Positions 1 through 9,433 of a DNA stretch of 64,000 nt are shown piece after piece (position 1 is the first letter of the stretch; the number at the start of each line of letters is the position of its first letter). The stretch comes from Kitagawia praeruptora. Lineage: Eukaryota > Streptophyta > Magnoliopsida > Apiales > Apiaceae. Location: positions 128,762,001 through 128,826,000 of the forward strand of contig CM075346.1 of the NCBI GenBank assembly GCA_037693485.1, in the 5' to 3' direction. The translations under genes and the position numbers were made by a program. A model generated the notes under the pieces. The model was not told the origin of the DNA and did not search any database. It was given only the letters and a program-made list of their open reading frames with translations.

Positions 1-596
1 GGGGCTGTGGTGATGTTGTAGAAGAGAGAAGTGAGGAGAGTGGGGATGGAGTTTTGTGGTTTTATTTGCGTTGGTGGTGTTTACTGGACAAGGAGAGAAC
101 GGAGGGAGTCAGAGAGGGGGAGAGAACAGAGAGATTGTAAGAGATTGAGAGAGAGACGCCGTAAAACGAGAGAGGCTGGAGAGTTTGAGGAGTCGAGTGT
201 TCGTTTTGTTGAAACTGGTGGTGTGTAGTTTGATTTGAATCTTCAGTGCTGCCTTTGATTTGATTGCCGGATAGAGTCGATTCCCTTTCGGCCTTGATTT
301 ATTCTTCAAGCTTGGTGAAAGAGAAGACGATGTGCAGAGCGTGAAAAGAGAAACAATAATGCCGTTGTGTTGTTTGTGGAATGAGCTGAGAAGAGAAACA
401 ATAATGCCGTTGGAATGATCTGAGTCTGTGATCTGAGTCTGCTACTTTAATTGAGGAAAAAAAGTACCTCAGGCCTACTTTTTTTTTTAAGCTCAATTCT
501 ACTTTAATTGGCAAAAATTAAAGGTTAGCCAAACACCCTTAAACTACTTTAAGTGGGTTAAAAAAAAATTTAAGGAACCCCAAACAGGCTCGTAGT
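1..596. other. Unassigned purine-rich stretch
   Basis: No gene supported. The first 230 bases are rich in GA tracts and hold a 65-codon open frame of low-complexity Arg/Glu composition that I do not trust. A 27-base phrase (agaaacaataatgccgttg core) occurs twice near 350 and 390. The right end (about 570-596) reads, on the minus strand, like the GCCTGTTTGG-type end common in plant hAT/Harbinger MITEs, but I found no matching left end. Confidence 0.3.
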
Positions 597-597
597 C

Positions 598-843
598 GAG
601 GGAATTTTTTTTCTCATGTCCATTTCCAATTTTCAATGTAAATTTATTTTACTTTTCTTAAATTACCTTTTTTAAAAATTGTATAGTAATTATAATGAAG
701 AGTGACCAAAAGTATAAAATAACTCATATTCTTAAAAGTCAATGCATTTATAATGGGTATTAGAGGAAATGTATCATCAAATTAATGTTTTTTTAAGATG
801 CGTAATTTTTCCTAAAGAAACTTATATTATGGGATGGAGGGAG
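598..843 (-). mobile_element. Stowaway MITE remnant, one end lost
   Basis: The right end GGGATGGAGGGAG is followed by TA, as in Tc1/mariner Stowaway MITEs. The body is closely similar to the reverse complement of the complete Stowaway at 36364-36645, including the stretch about mid-element ending AATGCATTTATAATGGG. About 30 bases of the opposite terminal repeat are missing, so this copy is 5'-truncated. Confidence 0.7.
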
Positions 844-2450
844 TATTACGTTTGATACAAGAAGCAGATAGAAGCAGGGGTGGTGCAGGGAGAGGAATAG
901 AGATTTAGATTTTAAAATTATTAATATATTAATAGAATAGTTTGTTAACCGTCGGGAGTGGCAAGTGAGTACCAAAATTTAACAATAAAAAGATTTTCTC
1001 TCGATAACTATCGGATTTTTTTTTTCATTGTTGTTTTATTTTATTAAAATAATACGGTTTAGGTATTTTATATCAATATCAATATATTCTTAATGATGCT
1101 TAGTAAAGGATTTAATAAAATTACACCAATTACCCTTTGAAATCAATATTATTCAATTTTTTTACATAGGCTTTTTAGTCTTTTTACTTTTAAATTACAC
1201 CAATTACCTTTTAAAATCAATATTATATAATTTTTTATATAGGCTTTTTAGTCCTTTTATACAAACACGCGTTATATGTCAACTTAAAAGCTTAAAAGCC
1301 ACAATTTTAAGTTAGGAAACATGCTTATTTTTCTAAATATTTAAAAGAAAATGAGAGAGATGTTAGTGAAAGCCTGTAATTGTTGTACTCTTGTAATATT
1401 TTATGAGGTACGCATTATTTTTTAGGATGATAATCCTTTATATCTTAATTTTAATAAAATGATCCAAATTATATATAACTTAAATAAATAATCCTTTTCT
1501 ATAAAATAAAATTGCATTTGTAAATTGCATTTGAGAAACATGCACGTTTAAAATGCGTTTCTCTTGTAGTTTCCAAAAATTAATGTATATTCACTGGAAT
1601 ATATGTTTCTTATAATTTGAAATGTAGCTGTTAACATTTTTTTAAAATAATAAAAAAAACATTTTTTTATAATTATTCAAAAATTGATTAATTTAATTAC
1701 TAAACAACCAAAATGATAATATCATTAACAAAATAGAAATTCCAAAGGTTTTAAGTTTTAAACTAAGAATCTCACCAGCAATGCAAATATTATTTAATAA
1801 TATTTAAAATTTTTGTTTCTCTTGTATTTAACAATTTTTTTATTTTAAATTCATTTACATGTTGATATTTTCCAAAAATATTTTTCAAAAAGAATGTGTA
1901 AAAACGTTTGTCCAAATTTCGTTACCAAGTTGAAGAAAAAATTTTAAATATTGAAAACGTAATTGCTTCTTGCATTTTTTAGGAGAAGAAAAGTCCAGTC
2001 CAATAATATCAATATCAATATATTCTTAATGATGCTAATTAGTAAAAAAATTAATAAAATTACACCAATTATCATTTGAAATCAATATTATCCAATTTTT
2101 TTACATATGCTTTTTAGTCCTTTTACTTTTAAATTACATCAATTACTCATTAAAATCAATATTATCCAATTTTTTTACATAGGCTTTTTAGTCCTTTTAC
2201 ATTTTAATTGGATTAATGAATATCCATGTTTTAATCAATATAAAGATATTCGGGTGATTTTTTTTTCCTTTGAAGTGTGACCCTAACTCATACATTGAAC
2301 ACACAAATTCATTATCGCCATGACGCCAACTATAATATGTAAACTGCTGAAATATATTCGATATAAATTTTTAAAGATTTTTTTGAATTTCGACGTAGGA
2401 TTAGGTCCCATAAATTTGGTGTCTTATACGAATTTTTTAAATGGTATTTC
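844..2450. repeat. AT-rich intergenic DNA with a dispersed repeat
   Basis: No gene. Two copies of an AT-rich repeat lie at about 1072-1257 and 2007-2262 (phrases such as TTCTTAATGATGCTTAGTAAAGG and CATAGGCTTTTTAGTCC). The same repeat recurs as a tandem block at 4886-5888. The second copy also carries the phrase ending TATTCGGG that is found in that block. The rest is AT-rich filler with nothing recognised. Confidence 0.5.
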
Positions 2451-2644
2451 TATTTTTCAGGATGAAGAATAAGTTTATTTTTTTTTTAAACAAAATTTAC
2501 CAAAATAAAATTTTTTAAATTTTTTAATAAAAATACTCGATTGGATACGCATTTACCAAATGAGTAATTGGGATACGTAAATACATATCTCTCACAATCT
2601 TTTTTTAAAAGGATTCTGCCTGGGATACGCATTTTCAACATGTG

Positions 2645-3383
2645 GAGTGGCAGACCCAGAAATTTATTGTTGTGGGTTCCAAAGAGAGCATGTAAAAAAA
2701 ATGTAGCTAAGGTGAGTTTGAACCTTGATCAATCCGTACAAATTTGCTAAGACTATCAGAGCATCTCCAATGGGAGAGACCTCTTAGGTAAAATTTGAAA
2801 TTAATTACCATAAATAGGAATTATAAAGAATGTGTAAAAAAATTTGCACTCCAATGGGACAAAATCCTTGTCTACAATTATAGATAATCTCTTGATGTTG
2901 GCTATATTTGTCGAACCGCTAGAGATCTGTAGTGAATTGCCACATCACTTATTTCTATATTAAAATTATATATTCCATTAATAACTTGAAATATTAATAA
3001 CATACCATTTTTAAAATATAACAAATCATTATAGCCAATACCCTCGAAACACAATGTCTTACAGGTTCGACAAATTTTACATAATTAATATTTTATGTAA
3101 TTTAGCCAATCATTTTAGCTAACGCCATTGGAGAAGCTCTCACTGAACCAATGTATTTTAATGTCAAAAATATATACATATATGATATATAATGAATATT
3201 TAGTGGGTTCCTGATAATCAAAATGTAGTTAATAAGGTTCAAACTCAGGTTTGTGGGTTCCTGATAGCCAAAATTAATAATGAACTAATGGATTTTAGTA
3301 TGAAATATGTAAACGGTATAGTATATATTGAAAGTTGAGTGGGTTCCTATGAACCCACTCACTTGGCTATAGGTTCGCCCCTG
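2645..3383. mobile_element. hAT-type MITE inside copy A
   Basis: Bounded by a perfect 8-bp target duplication AACATGTG (2637-2644 and 3384-3391), as for hAT elements. The ends are imperfect inverted repeats (GAGTGGCAGACCCAG against CAGGGGCGAACCTAT on the minus strand). The interior repeats a GTGGGTTCCTGAT phrase. It is itself interrupted by the MITE at 2759-3139. Confidence 0.65.
2759..3139. mobile_element. PIF/Harbinger-like MITE nested in the hAT MITE
   Basis: The terminal inverted repeats are GAGCATCTCCAATGG and CCATTGGAGAAGCTC, a well-known plant MITE end. They are flanked by a 3-bp duplication TCA (2756-2758, 3140-3142). It is 381 bp with no ORF. PIF/Harbinger usually duplicates TTA/TAA, so the superfamily call is moderate. 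The nesting itself is clear. Confidence 0.6.
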
Positions 3384-3924
3384 AACATGTGTATTCAATA
3401 GATACGCATGTGGAGAATGTGTATTCCATACAGAATTTTTAAAAAGAAAAAAGAGATTGTGAAAGATACGCATTTGTCAAATGCGTGTTCCACTTACCCA
3501 TTTGACAAATGCATATTCAATCGGGTATTTTTGTTCATTTTTTCAGAATTTAGGTATTTTCATCATTTTTTTTTACAAAAATCAATCATTTTTGTCATTT
3601 TTTCTATTTTTCATCCCAAAACATTTTCGCATTGATTCTTCTCTTTAAAGTTGAATATATGATTGTAAATAGTTATATTCGGCAAAATATATTTTTATAA
3701 ATGTTTTATTAAAGTTAATACTTTCAATAAATATTCTTTAAAATATATTTACAAATATTTTAAAAATATGATAAAATCGTAAACAAAAATTTAAAAAAAA
3801 TTAATTTTGATAGATGCTCCGTTTTTTTGGTTCTCTGTTTTTATATCAATGTTATGGGATCTGTTCAAATTGGAAAATGTAGTGAAACACTTAAAGGTTT
3901 CATCACAAGTTCATAACATAAACT

Positions 3925-4272
3925 GAGAAAAAATTACAAAAATAATTATTTTTTTGATAAAATTAACAAAAATAACTATTCTGAAAAAAGTGGTCAATTT
4001 TAGCTTTTTGGATACTCCACTGGCAGTTATGTATCCCAATTTATATAAAATACTTCACTGAAAATTGGGTATTCCAAATACTGGATAAGAGATACTCCAC
4101 TGACAAATGAATATCTCATATGCTAGATACTTCACTGACAGTTCGATATCTCATACAAAAGTGCATACTCTACTGACAGTTGGGTATTCCATGGGTTAAA
4201 ATTGGCCAAAATTTTAAAAATTATTATAATTATATATTTTATATAAAAAAGGGTTTAAATTGACCTTCACCA
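3925..4272. mobile_element. Probable member of the same Mutator-like group (copy B)
   Basis: The left end GAGAAAAAATTACAAAAAT resembles the GAGAAAATTACCAAAAT end of the copy at 52645. The right end on the minus strand reads GGTGAAGGTCAATTT, like GGGTGATGGCCCAAAAT. The body (about 4011-4193) is five degenerate copies of a roughly 38-base unit built on GATACTCCACTGACAGTT and GTATTCCA. I could not find a target duplication, so the boundaries are provisional. Confidence 0.35.
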
Positions 4273-4410
4273 CTAAAGAAACATTCTATATCTTTCCATT
4301 TTATCGCCCCACGCTATTTTATTAGTTGATGATATTTTAATAACATTTTTTTTGTGTTTTATGCAAAGTCAAGACACGAGACACTTAATTGTTGTGTATC
4401 TAATATCTTA

Positions 4411-4702
4411 CTCCCTCTGTCCCTCTCATTTCTTTACAATTACTATTTTGGGATGTCCCTCTCATTTCTTTACATTCCAAAAATAGTAAGCTTCTCCCAC
4501 TATTACACCCACTATCTCATATATTTAACAATAAAAAACACTATTACACCCACTACTTTCCTCCACTATCTCAAATCTATAAATAAATATTAATAGGTCC
4601 CACCACTTTACCCACTTTTCATCTAACTTTACTCATTTTTTACACATTTTCTTGGTCTCCGTGTCCATCCCCCATGTAAACAACCATGAGGGACGGAGGG
4701 AG
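4411..4702. mobile_element. Stowaway MITE, complete
   Basis: The terminal repeats are CTCCCTCTGTCCCTCTC and GAGGGACGGAGGGAG, with TA on both sides (4409-4410, 4703-4704), the diagnostic Tc1/mariner duplication. It is 292 bp, AT-rich, with no ORF. Its interior differs from the Stowaway copies at 598 and 36364, so it belongs to another subfamily. Confidence 0.85.
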
Positions 4703-4885
4703 TACGTTTTTGCTGGGTAACAAGAGTTGAATTATTTTTAGAGACATGCTGAAATTCTTCGAATTTGTTATCAAAGAAAATTTTAATAAAATATTTTATT
4801 AGCTTTTAATAAAATATTAGAATCGATTATATTTGTAATGTTTTATTATAAATATGTTAATCAATATCAATATCAATTAATATCA

Positions 4886-5888
4886 ATATTCAATATATTC
4901 TTAATGATGCTTAGTAAAGGATTTAATAAAATTACACCAATTATCCTTTGAAATCAATATTATCCAATTTTTTTACATAGGTTTTTTAGTCCTTTTACTT
5001 TTAAATTTCATCCATTACCCTTTAAAATCAATATTATCCAATATTTTTACATAAGCATTTTAGTCCTTTTACTTTTTGATCGGGTTAATGGATATTCATG
5101 TTTTAATCAATATAGAGGTATTCGGGTATTTTTCTTCTAATGCCATGTTGACCAATCATCTACATATACAATCAATTATACACTCAATTACTTCCTTATG
5201 CTTTGAAATCAATATTATCAAAATTTTTTACATAGGTTTTTTAGTCCTTTTACTTTTAAATTTCATCCATTACCCTTTAAAATCAATATTATCCAATATT
5301 TTTACATAAGCTTTTTAATCCTTTTACTTTTTTATCGGGTTAATGGATATCCATGTTTTAATCAATATAGAGGTATTCGGGTATTTTTCTTCTAATGCCA
5401 TGTTGACCAATCATCTCCATATACAATCAATTATACACTCAATTACTTCCTTATGGCTGCATATACAATCAATTATACAGTCAAGTACTTCCATATGGAT
5501 GTCTGTATATATTCAATGAAACTATCTTTCTCCCCAATTATCCTTTGAAATCAATATTATCCAATATTTTTTACATAGACTTTTTAGTCCTTTTACTTTT
5601 AAATTACACCAATTACCCTTTAAAATCAATATTATCCCATTTTTTACATAGGATTTTTAGTCCTTTTACTTTTTGATCGGGTTAATGAGTTAATGGATAT
5701 CCATGTTTTAATCAATATAGAGGTATTCGGGTATTTTTCTTCTGATGCCATGTCGACCAATCATCTACATATACAATCAATTATACACTAAATTACTTCC
5801 TTATGGCTGCATATACAATCAATTATACAGTCAATTACTTCCTTATGGATGTCTATATATATTCAATGAAACTATCTTTCTCCCCTTC
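4886..5888. repeat. Tandem repeat, about 3 units of 315-350 bp
   Basis: Three successive units start near 4886, 5200 and 5536. Each contains the CAATATTATCCAA stretch, the TTTTTAGTCCTTTTACTTTT stretch (twice per unit), then TATCCATGTTTTAATC, TATTCGGGTATTTTTC and TGACCAATCATC. Units 2 and 3 also share the tail ending TTTCTCCCC. Partial single copies lie at 1072 and 2007. Short open frames here are by-products of the repeat. Confidence 0.8.
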
Positions 5889-7058
5889 TTTCACAATTCG
5901 GTTTCAGCATCTCAGCTATTTCAGCATCTCAGATATACGTTTTTTTTTCGGAATGAATGTGTTATGGAATTTAAGTTCTTTGCTGGTTTGGAAGTTGAGG
6001 TCTATGTGTGTATATTAGTATAATTGTTTATGTATTTAGTTATTTTACTGCGGTTATGTTTGGTGGTGGAGTTTTTATGCTGTGAACAAATGAGAGATTA
6101 AAAGTTATCTCTGGTGATAGTGTCTGCTAAGTGTTTACGTATTTAGTTATTTTACTATGGTTATGTTTGATGGTGGACTTTTTATGCTGTGAACAAATGG
6201 AAAATTAAAAGTTATCTCTGCTGATAGTGTCTGCTAAGTGTGTGGTGAGGGAACAAGGCCATCATTCACTCTTTGTTTCTTGCGGGATTGAAAACTTTTT
6301 TTTTCTTATAATTTTTGCTATGTGTAATTAGAAGAGAATTGATTAGCAGTTTGTTTTGGATGGTTTCTGTTGTGAATTTGTAATGTATCTATAGTTTGAT
6401 AATGGATTTTTTTGTTTCTTGCGGGATTGAAAACTTTTTTTTCTTATAATTTTTCTATGTGTAATTAGAAGACTTATTTAGAGGTTTGTTTTACTGATGT
6501 TTGTTGAGATTTTGGACAATATCCTCATATAGATGTACTATGTCTATTTAATCTTCTGGGAATGTTATTCTCATATATTATCTTTGTACAGGAAAATTGA
6601 TATTCTTCATATCATAAATTTATGGATGGGTCACAGGAACAATATTCTTTTACACTTCTATCAGGTACTAATAAACCTTTTGAAAATTTCCCACTTGATA
6701 ACAAAACAAAACAACTATGAAACCTCATATAACACTCCAATTTAGGTCAACATAACTTTCTCTGTATGCTACTATGATCCTATACAAGTAATGCAGATCT
6801 CATCCGACAGCATGAATTAACGGTATTAGGTTAGGTACAAAATCACTCATTGTACACACATCCAATTGCTAAAAGTGTTTTCAATTATTGAATTTAGATG
6901 TACAATCACTTCATTCAGAATATTACATCTTACATTTCCTTAATTTAAGTTTACTATGCCAAGATGTTTTATTTGTGTATGTTGATTTTCTATTCTATCT
7001 TTTGAATAACTACTTTTTCAATTAGAACCCAAGATAACCTTTTTATCTTCATCTACAG
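5889..7058. repeat. Non-coding stretch with two tandem duplications
   Basis: No gene. A roughly 108-bp duplication covers about 6024-6240 (phrases TTAGTTATTTTACT, GCTGTGAACAAATG and ATAGTGTCTGCTAAGTG occur twice). A roughly 139-bp duplication covers about 6272-6480 (TTGTTTCTTGCGGGATTG twice). The stretch lies between the tandem block and two exon-like pieces, so it could be leader or intron of a decayed transposon gene. That is inference only. Confidence 0.5.
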
Positions 7059-7256
7059 GTCACAAACGAAATTTACGTAATCAAATCTCTCCGCCTTCAT
7101 CTGAACCTGGTAATTAAAGAAAAATATAGATGTTGCTATGTGCTCTGTTTTTTTTTAAATTAAGATTATGATATAATTAATTTTTTTTTGCAGTATCAAA
7201 AAGACAGACGTGTGTTAATGGATGTCCTTCATCTACAAGACCATTGTCTAATTCAG
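7059..7256 (+). pseudogene. Two exon-like fragments of an unknown (possibly Helitron) protein
   Basis: Two pieces, 7059-7109 and 7194-7256, are each bounded by a consensus acceptor (pyrimidine tract plus CAG) and a GT donor. They join in phase to an open peptide of about 38 residues starting HKRNLRNQISPPSSEPG. Such short basic N-terminal exons occur in plant Helitron replicase genes. The flanking DNA is Helitron-like, so a decayed replicase leader is possible. Nothing downstream continues the frame. A captured host-gene fragment is the alternative. Confidence 0.25.
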
Positions 7257-7399
7257 GTTTATTAGGTAAATAAAGAGGCTTTGATAATTTTGGATCATAT
7301 TTTGACTTGCATTTATTTATAAATATGTGAGATTCATCGATCTTAATGTCTACTAGTATTACATTTTGAAAATTACTGTTTCTATCCTTCATTTTTTTA

Positions 7400-8099
7400 A
7401 TATTCTATATTTCTTTGGTGCCCTTTTTTGTCATTACACATGAAAATTACTGCTTTTATCATTTACTTTTTTAATCTTCTTTATTTATTTGATGTCCCTT
7501 TTTGTCATTACACATCATTTGGAACGACCCAATTTAGATTGGATCGACCCAAATCTAAATCTATACTATTTTTTTTATCATTACACAACATTTGGATCGA
7601 CCCAATTGGATTGACCCAAATCTAAACCTCTACTATTATCTTTCATTTTTTTATTAATAAAATAATTAATGATAATTAGCCGATTGCCTTTTTCAATTAA
7701 AAGATGTTTACTTATAATTTATATGATATTACCTTTTATAAATACCTAAAATATCATATCTTCCAATCAATAATTTTTTTCTCTAATCAACATTTGGAGC
7801 GATCCAATTGGATCAACCCAAATCTAAACGTCTACTATTATCCTTCATTTTTTATTTATAATATAATTAATGATAATTAGCTTATTGCCTTTTTCAATTA
7901 AAAGATGTTTACTTATAATTGATGATATTATACCTTTTATAAATACCTAAAATATCATATCTTCCAATCAATAATTTTTTTCTCTCTAATTAAAACACGT
8001 TGACTTTTAATTTAAAACATAATATTATAATAATTAATACATACCCAAAAATATGACATCATATCTTCTAACCACTAACAAAATATAATAAAAATTTCT
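7400..8099. mobile_element. Helitron-like body, left of the Copia insertion
   Basis: It carries two rounds of the phrase GATCCAATTGGATC(A/G)ACCCAAATC. It is followed by AATGATAATTAGC, TTTTCAATTAAAAGATG and ATATGACATCATATCTTC, which recur at 24060-24600 and, inverted, at 60350-60500. The same sequence resumes at 21351 beyond the Copia element, so the retrotransposon landed inside it. I cannot set the outer boundaries. Confidence 0.45.
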
Positions 8100-9388
8100 T
8101 GTTAGTTACAGAGGCATGCCTGTATACATCTAATAACAAGCCTAATTGTTTGTAATGCTTTGCATTACTTACATGACCTCTTAACTGAGGGAACCTCTAG
8201 TTGTAGAGTTTCTGTTTGTATTGTACTTGTAATAGGCATCAAATCCTAGTTGTGTAACTGTACAAATAGAGTCTAGAATAATGCTTGAAAGAAGTTCCAT
8301 GGTTCATGCCTCAAGCAAGGAGTTAAAGACTGCCAAATAATCACAGTTGGGATTTGAAGAAATGAAGAATTTGCCTAAGTACCAATTCGAGAAGTATATT
8401 TGTCTATTCGAGAAGTCCAGCATTCGAGAAGTCAGAGATTCGATATCTCAAGACACTATTCGATATCTCTGAATACACTGTTCGATATCTCATTCGATAT
8501 CTCAGGGATTCGATATGTCTACTACTCTATTCGAGAACTCAAGAAGTCAACAAGTCAAGATGGTATTCGAGTTCTCAAAGAGTCAACTAGTCAAAGTTCC
8601 ATTCGATATCTCAAAGACTCAGAAAGCTATTCGACAACTCGAGGATTCGATAAGTCAAATGCTCTATTCGACAACTCAAGGAATCCTGATGGAAAAGAGC
8701 TATTCGAGAAGTGGTTCGATATGTCACTATAACAGTATTCGAGAACTCAGAGTTATCGATCAAGTCAATTCTAGTTCTCGAATCACTTACTTAGTCACTT
8801 CTCGAATACATTCTTGGAGACAAAATACTGAAGAAATTGTACAAGTCAGAAACCTGCAACAAGCCAATGCACTTTATGGACCACAACCTGTAACGTGCTC
8901 TGGAAAGCCTACAAGGAAGCTTGGAGAGATATAGAAGAGACAAGGAGCTAAAGAAGTGGATCTAAACAGGCTTTGCAAAGTCAAATCTGTAACCGTTTGG
9001 ACACTTACTCAAAAAGGATAGACAGACTAGAAAGTAATGTGTTTTAGCTATCTTATTTGTAGTAAGCAGGCTGTATCCATGTTCTATAAGGACACAGCCT
9101 CACTTCATAACTTAGTAACTTTGTGAGTCAAGTTTTTCATACACTATAAGCTATATCTCTCTGAGAAAAACGAAGCTGAGAATACTACCATTTGTATTCA
9201 CAGATTGTAGCAACCTTTATCTAATATACATTAGATTAAAGTGATATTGTGTCTTGTGTTGTTTATTTATCCGCACCTTAATTTCTGCACACACAGGCAC
9301 TTATCTGCTACACAGACTCAATCCAAGAAAAGTTCAAGAATCCATTCACCCCCCCTCTGTATTCTTTTACCGTGTTCAATACTCAACA
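8100..9388 (+). repeat. 5' LTR of the large Copia element
   Basis: 1289 bp, matching 20061-21350 base for base as far as I can see, except for a run of seven C here against eight there. It begins TGTTAG and ends CAACA. The segment 8382-8815 is packed with TTCGA words (see separate entry). The short open frames inside are by-products of those words. Confidence 0.95.
8382..8815 (+). promoter_or_regulatory. Cluster of TTCGA words with heat-shock-element cores in the 5' LTR
   Basis: I count 17 TTCGA on the plus strand and 2 TCGAA at the right edge. Six of them are TTCGAGAA and two are its reverse complement TTCTCGAA, that is, TTCnnGAA, the core pair of a heat-shock element. Others are TTCGATATC or TTCGACAAC. 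Position in the LTR upstream half fits a promoter array. Heat response is inference; Sireviruses are also known for conserved repeated palindromes in their LTRs. The identical array is in the 3' LTR at 20343-20776. Confidence 0.45.
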
Positions 9389-9390
9389 AG

Positions 9391-9402
9391 TGGTATCAGA
9401 GA
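9391..9402 (+). other. Primer binding site (initiator Met tRNA)
   Basis: TGGTATCAGAGA begins two bases after the 5' LTR, complementary to the 3' end of the plant initiator-methionine tRNA, the usual primer for plant Copia elements. Confidence 0.9.
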
Positions 9403-9433
9403 GGGCTGTTTATTCAAAAACAGAGAAACGATC

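Larger units (their letters stand above)
2460..3604. mobile_element. Mutator-like non-autonomous element (copy A), 9-bp TSD
   Basis: Flanked by a perfect 9-bp direct repeat TATTTTTCA (2451-2459 and 3605-3613), the duplication size of Mutator-like elements. One end begins GGATGAAGAATAAG. The other, read on the minus strand, begins GAAAAAATGACAAAAATG, close to the end of copies at 52645 and 59532. Without the nested insert the body is a long imperfect inverted repeat made of words like GATACGCATTT and CATTTGACAAATGC. There is no coding capacity. It is interrupted by the hAT MITE at 2645-3383. Confidence 0.6.

Noticed and set aside
31..228. 65-codon frame at the left edge
   Set aside because: Low-complexity Arg/Glu composition from a GA-rich stretch, with no homologue or gene context recognised.
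8400..8934. Open frames of 110 and 139 codons in the 5' LTR (and the same at 20361-20895)
   Set aside because: They are translations of the TTCGA word array, and the two overlapping frames use the same DNA. There is no protein-like composition and they lie wholly inside LTRs.
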